DNA of 64,000 bases from JAJRRS01 sp965230275 (GTDB taxonomy: Bacteria; Planctomycetota; Phycisphaerae; Phycisphaerales; Phycisphaeraceae). The DNA lies in contig CBDDKO010000002.1 in NCBI GenBank assembly GCA_965230275.1, positions 1,798,001 through 1,862,000 of the forward strand, given 5' to 3'. A program made the position numbers and the translations under genes. Within the stretch, counting starts at the first letter, position 1; every line of letters begins with the position of its first letter. This document shows, piece after piece, positions 1 through 9,233 of this stretch. The notes beneath the pieces are model-generated. The model ran no database searches. It was not told where the DNA came from and was given only the letters and a program-made list of their open reading frames with translations.

Positions 1-412
1 GGTTTTTGAAGGCACCAACGACATCGCAGATGGCAAGAACGCCAAACGTGTATTCAATGACTACAAAAAGTTCATCAAGATAGTCAGGTCCGCGCAACAT
101 GAAAGCGAGCCACCAGTACCGATCTTCTTCATCGGCGCAACCCCTTGCGAGTCTCGCTGGGAATACTGGCCGCAAACGCGGAGGCTGAACTCGCTGGTAC
201 AGAACCACGCCCAACAGCACGAGGGGCTTTACTACATCGATACACCCACACCGATCCTGGAAAGCGCCTTGTCACCCGGCGGTCCGCCTGCCCGCGCGTT
301 GTTTCAGGACGACCTGCTGCACCTAAGCCCCAAGGGCTATGAACTCTGGGTAGAAGTCATCACACCACAGCTCGAAGCGGTCGTGCCACCACACGATCCA
401 ACCGCCCGATGA
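1..412 (+). CDS. SGNH/GDSL-type hydrolase, C-terminal part (5' end outside window)
   Basis: An open frame enters from the left edge (first full codon at base 2) and stops at TGA 410-412. It shows the family block III (EGTND, the GxND element that helps form the oxyanion hole) near its start and block V (DDLLHLSPKGY, containing the DxxH catalytic pair) near its end. SGNH enzymes are esterases, lipases or acylhydrolases; the substrate cannot be told from this half. The nucleophile block (GDS) must lie upstream of the window. The stop overlaps the next start as ATGA, so the two genes are probably translated together. Confidence 0.8.
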   Translation, partial: VFEGTNDIADGKNAKRVFNDYKKFIKIVRSAQHESEPPVPIFFIGATPCESRWEYWPQTRRLNSLVQNHAQQHEGLYYIDTPTPILESALSPGGPPARALFQDDLLHLSPKGYELWVEVITPQLEAVVPPHDPTAR

Positions 413-1377
413 ACACCACACGCACCATCCCTGACCCGCCAACCTACGCCGTCATCGGTTCGGGCGCGGTCGGCGCGTACTACGGCGGATGCCTGCAACG
501 CCTAGGCCGAGATGTCCACTTCCTCTGCCGCAGCGACTACGACCACGTCAAACAGCACGGCTACCGCATCGATTCACACCTGGGCGACTTCACCCTGCCC
601 GAGGTGCGTGCATACAAAGACGTCCGTGATCTGCCGGCCGTCGACGTCGTGATCGTCGCGCTGAAGACGACGAGCAACCACCTGCTGCCGGAGCTGCTCA
701 GCCCGATCGTGGGCGATGACACGGTTGTGCTCATGCTTCAGAACGGCCTTGGGATCGAACAGCAGGTCGGCGACATCGTCGGGCACGACCGTGTGATGGG
801 TGGCTTGTGTTTTATCTGCTCGCACAAGCTGGGCCCCGGCCACGTGCATCACCTGGACTACGGGCGCGTCGAGTTCGCCGATCACACGGCCGAAGGCTCT
901 CCCGCCGGGATCACGCCGCGCATCAAGACGATCGCCCGCGACTTCGAGCAGGCCGGGAACGAGGTCGTGGTGAACGAAGACCTGGTCCTGGCGCGCTGGA
1001 AGAAGCTCGTCTGGAACGTACCGTTCAACGGCATGTGTGTCGTGCTGGATACAGACACGCAAACGATCATGGCTGACACCGAGTTGCGCAGCAAAGCCCA
1101 CGGCCTGATGCTGGAGGTGCAGCAAGCCGCGTGGGCATGTGCCGGGCGCACGATCGAAGATAACTTTGTTGAGATGATGTTGGACTGGACCGACAAGATG
1201 GAGCCGTACCTCCCGAGCATGAAACTCGACCACGACGCCGGCCGGCCGATGGAGGTCGAGGCGATCTTCGGCGCACCGCTGTGCGCCGCGCAGCACGCCG
1301 GGTGCGCTACGCCTAAACTTGAGGCCATTTATAACGAACTGAGATTCCGGGAAGAACGCACATGCTCAGATGTCTGA
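409..1377 (+). CDS. Ketopantoate reductase family protein (ApbA/PanE-like)
   Basis: The protein has 322 residues. An N-terminal Rossmann fold carries the dinucleotide motif GSGAVG at residues 17-22. The central ARWKKLVWNVPFNG (about 195-208) corresponds to the PanE segment holding the catalytic lysine and substrate asparagine. The C-terminal helical domain is complete and the length is normal. PanE reduces 2-dehydropantoate to pantoate with NADPH in pantothenate synthesis, but many homologues act on other 2-ketoacids, so the exact reaction is uncertain. It starts inside the stop of the upstream hydrolase (ATGA overlap), suggesting one transcript. No other pantothenate gene is nearby. Confidence 0.82.
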   Translation: MNTTRTIPDPPTYAVIGSGAVGAYYGGCLQRLGRDVHFLCRSDYDHVKQHGYRIDSHLGDFTLPEVRAYKDVRDLPAVDVVIVALKTTSNHLLPELLSPIVGDDTVVLMLQNGLGIEQQVGDIVGHDRVMGGLCFICSHKLGPGHVHHLDYGRVEFADHTAEGSPAGITPRIKTIARDFEQAGNEVVVNEDLVLARWKKLVWNVPFNGMCVVLDTDTQTIMADTELRSKAHGLMLEVQQAAWACAGRTIEDNFVEMMLDWTDKMEPYLPSMKLDHDAGRPMEVEAIFGAPLCAAQHAGCATPKLEAIYNELRFREERTCSDV

Positions 1378-1463
1378 GAATTGGCCGCACTCGTAGAGCA
1401 AGAGCGGCTAGGAAGGCAATAAAATATGGCCACTATCCATCTCGACGGGCCAAACGATTAACG

Positions 1464-1589
1464 ATGGTGGAATGGATCGCGGTAACCATCATCATTGGGT
1501 TCTTACTGTGTATCTTTCGCGCCATTTTTACGATCCGCGTTTATAGACGAGCCAAGCGAATAAAGCTGATTCGTGAGATGGGCTGGTAG
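1464..1589 (+). CDS. Small single-span membrane protein, hypothetical
   Basis: A 41-residue frame starting with MVEWIAVTIIIGFLLCIF, which is one strong hydrophobic segment, followed by a basic tail (YRRAKRIKLIREMGW) that would face the cytoplasm. The frame stays open further upstream to 1362, but that part is arginine-rich and unlike protein, so the ATG at 1464 is preferred. It lies between a + strand gene and the end of a - strand gene. No family is recognised. Coding status is uncertain because of the small size. Confidence 0.38.
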   Translation: MVEWIAVTIIIGFLLCIFRAIFTIRVYRRAKRIKLIREMGW

Positions 1590-1599
1590 CCAGAAATCC

Positions 1600-2448
1600 T
1601 CACTCGTACATCACCGCCTGCCCGCGATACAGAAAACGCAGATCGGACTGCCGCCAGCTTTCGATGCCCATGTCCGGATCGGCGATCAGGACGCGCTGCG
1701 GGTCGTCCGGATCGATCCCGAGGTAGACCACGTCGTGGTAGAAGTTGGCGACCCAGTTGTTCTGCCGGCCATAGGCCGCGGCGTTGTGCGCCCGGCCGCG
1801 TGATGGCAGTCCGACAAGAATAATCGCAGGGCCGGGGTGGGTCAGTAGTTCGTCGGCTTCGAAGTGGTTGATCCGGGCGCTGCCCTGCACTTCGTCGTCA
1901 AAATGGCGCAGCGCCCGGTACAAGCCAAGCGCCTCGGTGCCCTGCCCGTCCTTCGTGCCGGCTAAGACGATCGCCTCGGCCTCGGTGCAATCGACCCCGT
2001 ACATCCGCAACATCGTGACCAGCGCCGCGGCGGAGCAGTTGTAGTCATCCGACTGTCGGCAGACGCCGTCGGCATCGATTGACGTCCCGCCCGAGTGAGA
2101 CAGCGGCGCGATGTGATACCGGAACGGGAACAGCGACAACACGAACAACAACCCACACCAGAACACCATCCGCACGCCCTGACCGAACGTATTGATAAAC
2201 GCCCAGACACACGGGGCAAATAGCCCAAACGCCAGCGGGTAGACGTTGTCGTAGTAGGTCAGGTTCTCGTAGGGCAGCACAGTCACCGCCCAGCCGGGCC
2301 TGACCGCGAGGACCACTGACAGCAGCGCCACCAACCCCGACAACCCGACCCCGATGACCGCGCCGCGTTTGCTCCGAGACAGCCAAACACCGATGGCGAT
2401 GAACAAACCAAACAAGATCAGATTGCCCAGAACATGAACAACCGGCAT
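1600..2448 (-). CDS. Membrane-anchored C39-like cysteine peptidase domain protein
   Basis: A 282-residue protein. The first ~110 residues hold about four hydrophobic segments. The C-terminal half fits the C39 papain-like fold: Cys138 in QSDDYNCSAAALVTML, His239 in FYHDVVYLGIDP, and Asp258 in LIADPDMG, preceded by the usual Q/R just before the cysteine. C39 domains normally cut double-glycine leader peptides, often as part of ABC exporters. Here there is no ATPase in the protein or next to it, so it is a stand-alone membrane form. The substrate is unknown. It points away from tig and no operon partner is visible. Confidence 0.68.
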   Translation of the reverse strand: MPVVHVLGNLILFGLFIAIGVWLSRSKRGAVIGVGLSGLVALLSVVLAVRPGWAVTVLPYENLTYYDNVYPLAFGLFAPCVWAFINTFGQGVRMVFWCGLLFVLSLFPFRYHIAPLSHSGGTSIDADGVCRQSDDYNCSAAALVTMLRMYGVDCTEAEAIVLAGTKDGQGTEALGLYRALRHFDDEVQGSARINHFEADELLTHPGPAIILVGLPSRGRAHNAAAYGRQNNWVANFYHDVVYLGIDPDDPQRVLIADPDMGIESWRQSDLRFLYRGQAVMYE

Positions 2449-2554
2449 GATAAAAACCCCTTAGGCCATAAGCATCCTAGACCCCCACCCGCCACAAGTT
2501 CAAGCCCCATACGGGGTTGGGACGAAAGATTCTCACCCCGGCAAGCCGCCCGGA

Positions 2555-2583
2555 TTGACGCACCGGCCCCCAGCCGTGATAAT
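2555..2583 (+). promoter_or_regulatory. Sigma-70-type promoter upstream of tig
   Basis: TTGACG (2555-2560) and GATAAT (2578-2583) are separated by exactly 17 bases, close to the vegetative consensus. Transcription from here would give a leader of about 130 nt before tig. An AGGAG ribosome binding site lies at 2706-2710, ahead of the ATG at 2721. Confidence 0.6.
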
Positions 2584-2720
2584 GCCCGGCCCTGTCGAGA
2601 TACCGGCGTCGTATGGGAACGACGCCAGGCGTGGGTCGGCAGGGCACACCGTTCAAACCCCCCGCCCCTTTTTCCATCCCAGGTAATTGACCAACCCTTA
2701 GACACAGGAGCAGTGGGGTA

Positions 2721-4250
2721 ATGGCTGAAGACAAATCCACCGTCGCGGAAGAATCGACCGAAGAAACCAAGCCGGAGCAGACCGTCAGCGTCGAAGACGC
2801 GGGCCCGGCGCTCAAGCGCCTGACCGTCGAGCTACCCGAGTCGCGCATCAAGGAAAAGATCGAATCGATGTATGTCGAGCTGCGTGACGACGCGGTCCTG
2901 CCGGGCTTCCGCCGCGGCCGTGCCCCCCGCCGGCTTCTGGAAAAAAGGTTCAAGTCCTCCGTCTCCGATCAGCTCAAGGGCCAGCTGCTCAGCGAGAGCT
3001 ACACCCAGGCAATCGAAGACGAAGGCCTGGACGTCATCGGCGAGCCGGACATCAAGGACGCCGACAAACTCGAGGTCCCCGAGAAGGGCTCGATGAAGTA
3101 CGTCGTCGAGGTCGAGGTCGCGCCGCAGGTCGATCTGCCGGCGTTCGACAAGATCAAGGTCAACAAGACGCTGACCGAGGTTGGCGACGACGAGATCGAT
3201 GCCGAGATCGACCAGCTGCGTGAACGTTTCGGCAAGCCCAGCGCGGTCGAGGACGGCAAGGCCGAGGAAGGCGACTACCTCTCCGCCGACGTGACCATCC
3301 TGGCCGGTGAAGACGCCGGCGACGACGCCGAGAAGCTCGTCGAAAACCCCGACACCTACATCCTGGTCCCCGGCAAGAAGAGCGACAACAAGGGCCACGT
3401 CGTCGGCATCGTCGTGGACGACCTGGGCAAACGGCTCAAGGGCAAGAAGGGCGGCGACGTCGAATCGATCTCGATGACGGGCCCGGCCGGTCACGAGAAC
3501 GAGAAGATCAAGGGCCAGCCGATCACCATCCAGATCGCCGTCAAGACCATCCAGCGGATCGAGCCCGCCGAGGTCGACAGCCTGCCGGCGATGGTCGGCG
3601 TCGAGTCCGTGGACGACATGAAGGCCCGCATCAAGGAAATGCTCGAGCAGCGTCAGGAGCAGAACCAGCGTGCGGACATGCACAAGCAGGTCGCGGACTA
3701 TCTGGTCGAAAACGTCGAGCTGGAACTGCCCGAGGGCGTGACCGGCCGGCAGACCGCCCGCGTGCTGCAGCGCGAGCAGATGGAGCTTGCCTACCGCGGC
3801 GTGCCCGAAGAGGAGATCGCCCAGCAGATCGCCGAAAGCCGGGAAGAGAGCGAAGCGTCGGCGATCCGACAGCTCAAGCTGTTCTTCATCCTGGACCAGG
3901 CGGCGAAGGACCTGGAAGTCGAGGTCCACGAGAACGAGATCAACGGCCGGGTCGCCCAGATCGCCTACCAGCAGGGCCAGCGCCCCGAGAAAGTGCGTCA
4001 GCAGATGCACAAGCAGGGCCAGATCGAGCAGCTCTACCTGCAGATCCGCGAGCAGAAGGTCATGGATCAGATCATCGAGAAGGCCGACGTAACCGAGGTC
4101 GAGGGCGAGGCCAAAGCCAAGCCCGCCAATAAGGCTACCGGTGATAAGTCCTCCGAGGACGGGGGCGAGGCCAAGAAGAAGACGACCAAGAAGAAGACCA
4201 CTAAAAAGACGACGAAGAAAAAGACCACCAAGAAGAAGGCCGACGAGTAG
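2721..4250 (+). CDS. tig: Trigger factor with lysine-rich C-terminal tail
   Basis: Ribosome-associated chaperone that binds emerging nascent chains. The ribosome-docking signature is present at residues 61-70 (PGFRRGRAPR). The middle part (about 170-275) matches the FKBP-like prolyl isomerase domain with an acidic insertion, and the C-terminal helical chaperone domain follows to about residue 450. At 509 residues it is longer than the usual 430-450. The excess is mainly a tail after about 460 made of KKTTKKKTTKK-type repeats ending in ADE, resembling the basic tails of histone H1-like proteins. A good promoter and AGGAG site precede it. As in many bacteria, clpX lies downstream, here with one gene between. 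Confidence 0.95.
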   Translation: MAEDKSTVAEESTEETKPEQTVSVEDAGPALKRLTVELPESRIKEKIESMYVELRDDAVLPGFRRGRAPRRLLEKRFKSSVSDQLKGQLLSESYTQAIEDEGLDVIGEPDIKDADKLEVPEKGSMKYVVEVEVAPQVDLPAFDKIKVNKTLTEVGDDEIDAEIDQLRERFGKPSAVEDGKAEEGDYLSADVTILAGEDAGDDAEKLVENPDTYILVPGKKSDNKGHVVGIVVDDLGKRLKGKKGGDVESISMTGPAGHENEKIKGQPITIQIAVKTIQRIEPAEVDSLPAMVGVESVDDMKARIKEMLEQRQEQNQRADMHKQVADYLVENVELELPEGVTGRQTARVLQREQMELAYRGVPEEEIAQQIAESREESEASAIRQLKLFFILDQAAKDLEVEVHENEINGRVAQIAYQQGQRPEKVRQQMHKQGQIEQLYLQIREQKVMDQIIEKADVTEVEGEAKAKPANKATGDKSSEDGGEAKKKTTKKKTTKKTTKKKTTKKKADE

Positions 4251-4276
4251 GCCCGAGCCGAATCCGAGCCTATACT

Positions 4277-4386
4277 AAGTGTGGGCCGACACGCTACCCC
4301 GGCCGACGTCCTTCGACGTACCCGTGTGCTTCCTACCGCAACGCACACGGCCCCCGGGCGCTCCGTGCCGGCCCACGCTTTATTTT
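4277..4386 (+). ncRNA. Structured RNA element or complex terminator downstream of tig
   Basis: A 12-bp outer stem joins 4277-4288 (AAGTGTGGGCCG) to 4369-4380 (CGGCCCACGCTT) with one G-U pair, and the right arm is followed by TATTTTTG. Inside are at least two more hairpins: 4306-4310/4315-4319 (ACGTC, GACGT, 4-base loop) and 4323-4329/4343-4349 (CGTGTGC, GCACACG, 13-base loop). Together they make a multibranch fold closed by a long stem with a U-tract. It could be the tig terminator, a small RNA, or a leader element of the next gene. It does not match the SRP RNA, tmRNA, 6S or RNase P signatures I know. Confidence 0.45.
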
Positions 4387-4409
4387 TGATCCCCACCGGG
4401 CAATGACAC

Positions 4410-5054
4410 ATGACGTCAGCGGTGTGCAACCTAGCCCTATCGATCAGCGCCGATTTACCCAGCGTGCTGGCGCAGTCGGCTCGCGCCAAGCGGGCCAGCG
4501 GCGATGTCCTGGAATACCTGGCGATCCTGCTGGTGGCGGCGATCGTGATCGTGGCGATTGGATTGATAGCCCGTAAGTATCTTGCCGGCCCGATCGAGTC
4601 GACCGAGGGTGAGGCCGTGTTCGACCTGTCCGAGCTCCGCCGGATGCACCGCGAGGGCGTGTTGAATGACGAGGAGTTCCAGGCCGCCCGCGCCGCCGCA
4701 CTGATCGGTGGTGCCGAGATGCTCACCCCCCCCGCCGACGCGTCCGACACATCCAACGACACCACAGACGCTGCCCCCACCGAACAGCCGGGTCATGCGG
4801 CCCCGCCGCTTGGCCCGGGTGCCCCCGATGACCCCGCGGATCCCCCCCCGGAAGCGCACCCGCAAGCCGCCCCGGAAGCCACCTCAGATACCTCTCCGGA
4901 CGCCCCCAGCCAGCCTCCGCCCGCCTCGCCAACCAGCCGGGACATCGAACTCGGGCCCGAGCTACTCAAGCCCGAGGAGCCGGCCCGCAAGCCCGACCCC
5001 ACCGATAAGCCCAATCCGGACGCGCAAGCCCCCGATAACCCGCCAAACAACTGA
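4410..5054 (+). CDS. Membrane protein with SHOCT-like motif and proline-rich tail, hypothetical
   Basis: A 214-residue protein with one transmembrane helix at about residues 34-56 (YLAILLVAAIVIVAIGLIA), then a short amphipathic motif LSELRRMHREGVLNDEEFQ resembling SHOCT and other short oligomerisation helices, then about 120 residues of low-complexity Pro/Ala/Asp sequence. A palindromic repeat at 4788-4818 codes for PGHAAPPLGPG within this tail (see repeat entry). It sits between tig and clpX. No Shine-Dalgarno site is evident. No function can be assigned. Confidence 0.6.
   Translation: MTSAVCNLALSISADLPSVLAQSARAKRASGDVLEYLAILLVAAIVIVAIGLIARKYLAGPIESTEGEAVFDLSELRRMHREGVLNDEEFQAARAAALIGGAEMLTPPADASDTSNDTTDAAPTEQPGHAAPPLGPGAPDDPADPPPEAHPQAAPEATSDTSPDAPSQPPPASPTSRDIELGPELLKPEEPARKPDPTDKPNPDAQAPDNPPNN
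4788..4818. repeat. Interspersed palindromic repeat, copy A (inside the SHOCT-like gene)
   Basis: A 14-bp-armed palindrome: left arm CCGGGTCATGCGGC (4788-4801), loop CCC, right arm GCCGCTTGGCCCGG (4805-4818), with one T-T mismatch at the ninth pair and one G-T pair. The copy at 10092-10122 has the same arm length, 3-base loop and T-T mismatch. Where the arms differ, pairing is kept. The reading frame is open through it and yields PGHAAPPLGPG. Confidence 0.75.
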
Positions 5055-5303
5055 AAATATGCATTTGATAACGCAGTTCGGACCCATATCCGCGAACACG
5101 AATCGGCTATGATATGAGGCCGCTCGGGCCGGGCACCGAACCGGGCCCGATATCGGCGCAAGCCTCGGCGAAGATCGCACTAACGATGCAGGGGCATCTG
5201 GACGATCCTCCTTCATACCGGCACGTGATGCCGCCGGTGATCCGTCGCCACCTCACCTGTGACGACGACCCCGGCAAGTAGACTTAGTTAGAGAAGACAG
5301 ACC

Positions 5304-6656
<1,353 letters not shown>

Positions 6657-6785
6657 CGGCTCGAGGGCTAAACCCCGCCTACGATACATCCAGCCCATGG
6701 CTATTCGCCGACCGTGACGACCGTCCCCGGCGAGCCTTCCGGGCCGGTGACACAGACATCTTATGGCCTGGGAAAGAATCAGCCT

Positions 6786-9068
6786 ATGAAACGCATTGCC
6801 CCGTCCCGTGTTGGTGCCCTGCTCGCCGCCACTCTCGCGGCCTTCTTAGCCCTGGCCACCCCACCGGCGCCCCACGCCGAGGCCGCACCCGCCGTCGCGA
6901 TCAACCTCGACAACCTCGCCGAGCTGGGCCAATTCGACGAGTTGCTCGAACAACTGAAAACCACCGGCGCCGCCGAGGACGATGACGCCGTCCAGAGCCT
7001 GGTCAGCGACCTTGAGCGCTACCAGCGCAACCACGCCAAACGCACCCAGCAAAAACGTGAAGCCTTCGACAAAGCCACCGCCGAACTCGAAGAGCACATC
7101 GATTCCGACGATCTCGAAAAGGCCCTGATCGCCGCCGTCCGCTCGCACGGGCTGGCTGAAGAAAGCCAGGCCTTCCTCGGCGACCTGCGCGTCGTCAAGC
7201 TCGTCGATCAGACGCTCACCAAGGCCCAACAGGCCGAGCAAAACGACGACTGGCTCGAAGCCCTGGCGCTGTACCGGGCGCTCGACCTCTTGTACGAAGA
7301 CACCAACGCCTATCAGGATGACGTCGACCGGGCCGCACGGCACGTCCGCGTGCTCCAGCTCTACGCACCCAAACGGCTGCAGGAGCTTTACAAGCAGCGT
7401 GCCGAAGCGCGAGGCGAAGAGGAAGACGACGACGAGACGCAGCCCGAGCTCGAGCTCGAGGACTGGCAGACGCGCCTCAAGAACATTAAACCGTCCATGC
7501 TCAAGCAGACGCTCCGTCACGCCGGCCGCAAGCACGTCTCGCAGCGCGAACTGGCCCCGCTGGTCCGGGGCGCACTCGACGCGATGATCGTCATGCTCGA
7601 CACCAAGGGCATGGAGGAATCCTTCCCCGCCTTTGCCGACAAGGACAACGTCGCACGCTTCCGTGACTACCTCGCCCGCCGAAGCGCCTCGCTCCAGGAG
7701 CCCGGCAAGACCATCAGCGTCTACGAAGCGGGCAACATCATCGACCGCGTGATGACCACCAACCAGCAGACACTCGACCTGCCCTCCGAGGTCGTGACGT
7801 ACGAGCTGACCGAGGGCCTCACCGGCTCGCTCGATGACTTCACCAGCGTGATCTGGCCCGAGGAACGTGAGTCCTTCAGCCGCAGCACACAGGGCAACTT
7901 CTCCGGCATCGGCGTGCAGATCTCCAAGCGCGACGGCCGGCTCATGGTCGTCAGTCCACTGGAAAACACGCCCGCCATGCGCGCCGGACTCAAGGCCGGC
8001 GACATCATCGCCCGGGTCGAAGGCAAGAAGACCGACACCTGGACCCTCAACCGCGCCGTCCAGGAAATCACCGGCCCGCGCGGCACGGATGTCGTCCTGG
8101 GCATCGAACGGCCCGGCGAGCCCGAGCTGCTCGAATACAGCATCACCCGTGACAAGATCGAGATCGAATCCATCCGAGGCTGGACCCACAAGCCCGAGGG
8201 CGGCTGGGACTACTGGATCGATCCCGAGCAGCGCATCGGCTACGTCAGGCTGTCTCAGTTCATCCCGCAGACCGCCGACGACCTCGACGCCGCCATCGCG
8301 CAGATGCAAGAAGACGGCCCGATCAACGGCCTGATCCTCGACCTCCGATTCAACCCCGGCGGCCTACTCAGCTCTGCCATCGACATCACCGACCGCTTCA
8401 TCCTCGAGGGCCCGATCGTCTCCACCGTCGACGGCGACAACAACCGTTCCGCGCCGCACAACGCCCACCGCAATCACACCTACAAAGCCTTCGACATGGT
8501 CGTCCTGATTAATCAGGGCTCGGCCAGCGCCAGCGAAATCGTCTCCGGTGCGCTGCAGGACTACCACCGCGCCACCATCATCGGCACACGCAGCTTCGGC
8601 AAGGGCTCCGTCCAGGACCTCTTCCCGCTGACCAGCAACGGCGCGGCCTACCTGAAGCTCACGACGCAGTACTACATGCTGCCCAACAAGCGGATCATTC
8701 ACCGCAAGCCCGACGCCGAGACATGGGGCATCGAGCCGGACCTTGAGGTCGACATGACCACGCGCCAGATCGCCGACGCGCTGCAACTGCGGCAGGAAGT
8801 GGACATCATCCGCGATGTAGATGAGCCCATCACAGCTGAAGTGACACGGCCCTGGGCCGACGAGGCTTTCCGTGTCCCGGGTGCCGAGCCTGTTGTCGAT
8901 GGCAAGAACCCCGACGGCACGGACCGCGAAGTCGTCGAGGTCCTCAAGCCCGAGCCCAGCATGCTCCTTGACCTGGGCCTGGATTCACAGCTCGAGACCG
9001 CCCTGCTCGTCCTCAAGACCCGCCTCGCCAGCGACCACATCCGCATGGCCAAGCAGGACGTGGACTAA
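6786..9068 (+). CDS. Carboxy-terminal processing protease (S41, PDZ-containing)
   Basis: Exported serine protease of the Ctp/Prc family that trims or degrades envelope proteins. The start at 6786 is chosen because MKRIAPSRVGALLAATLAAF begins a clear signal peptide ending near HAEA; the frame is open upstream to 6714. After a charged helical region (about 30-340), a PDZ domain (FSGIGVQISKRDGRLMVV onward, about 370-440) precedes the S41 catalytic domain. The catalytic serine is Ser581 in GSASASEIVSG and the lysine is Lys606 in SFGKGSVQ, with the 25-residue spacing of E. coli Prc. The length of 760 residues suits Prc-type members with long N-terminal extensions. Confidence 0.9.
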   Translation: MKRIAPSRVGALLAATLAAFLALATPPAPHAEAAPAVAINLDNLAELGQFDELLEQLKTTGAAEDDDAVQSLVSDLERYQRNHAKRTQQKREAFDKATAELEEHIDSDDLEKALIAAVRSHGLAEESQAFLGDLRVVKLVDQTLTKAQQAEQNDDWLEALALYRALDLLYEDTNAYQDDVDRAARHVRVLQLYAPKRLQELYKQRAEARGEEEDDDETQPELELEDWQTRLKNIKPSMLKQTLRHAGRKHVSQRELAPLVRGALDAMIVMLDTKGMEESFPAFADKDNVARFRDYLARRSASLQEPGKTISVYEAGNIIDRVMTTNQQTLDLPSEVVTYELTEGLTGSLDDFTSVIWPEERESFSRSTQGNFSGIGVQISKRDGRLMVVSPLENTPAMRAGLKAGDIIARVEGKKTDTWTLNRAVQEITGPRGTDVVLGIERPGEPELLEYSITRDKIEIESIRGWTHKPEGGWDYWIDPEQRIGYVRLSQFIPQTADDLDAAIAQMQEDGPINGLILDLRFNPGGLLSSAIDITDRFILEGPIVSTVDGDNNRSAPHNAHRNHTYKAFDMVVLINQGSASASEIVSGALQDYHRATIIGTRSFGKGSVQDLFPLTSNGAAYLKLTTQYYMLPNKRIIHRKPDAETWGIEPDLEVDMTTRQIADALQLRQEVDIIRDVDEPITAEVTRPWADEAFRVPGAEPVVDGKNPDGTDREVVEVLKPEPSMLLDLGLDSQLETALLVLKTRLASDHIRMAKQDVD

Positions 9069-9110
9069 CCCAGGCACGACGGCCATCCGGTTCTCACACA
9101 CACACCCCAC

Positions 9111-9144
9111 GCCCATGGCCGGGCTTGCCGTTTAGCCCGGCGGC
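9111..9144. repeat. GC-rich hairpin between the protease gene and aroC
   Basis: GCCGGGCT and AGCCCGGC form an 8-bp perfect stem with an 8-base loop (TGCCGTTT). There is no T-run after it, so it is at best a weak or factor-dependent terminator for the protease gene. Its sequence loosely resembles the interspersed palindrome at 4788 and 10092. Confidence 0.5.
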
Positions 9145-9182
9145 TCGCTGTCGGTTCGCATCGACACCCCCGCCGCCGCTTC

Positions 9183-9217
9183 CCCTGATCCCCGATCCCT
9201 GAACCCAAAACCCTAAT
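9183..9217. repeat. Heptad repeat array upstream of aroC
   Basis: Five consecutive 7-base units beginning CCCTGAT and CCCCGAT, each starting with CCC and then a variable four bases. The period of seven is exact. It ends 16 bases before the aroC ATG, which itself sits in CCCATGG. Other arrays of the same period lie at further gene borders in this window. Confidence 0.75.
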
Positions 9218-9233
9218 CCAATACAATCATCCC

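Noticed and set aside
145..342. Short + strand frame in the first 350 bases
   Set aside because: It lies inside the SGNH hydrolase gene in another frame.
2641..2690. GTTCAAACCCCCC resembling a tRNA T-loop upstream of tig
   Set aside because: No acceptor stem, D arm or anticodon arm can be built around it.
2832..4010. Long open frame on the - strand opposite tig (392 codons)
   Set aside because: Leu/Asp/Val-rich mirror of a high-GC gene in the opposite frame; tig is unmistakable and the frame has no family features.
4271..4276. TATACT as the -10 box of a promoter for the element after tig
   Set aside because: No acceptable -35 hexamer at 16-18 bases upstream.
5108..5113. TATGAT as a clpX promoter -10 box
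   Set aside because: No fitting -35 element; TTGATA at 5065 is too far away.
9183..9217. CCCTAA-like sequence as a telomere repeat
   Set aside because: Only five degenerate 7-base units inside a chromosome, next to aroC; it fits the general heptad theme instead.
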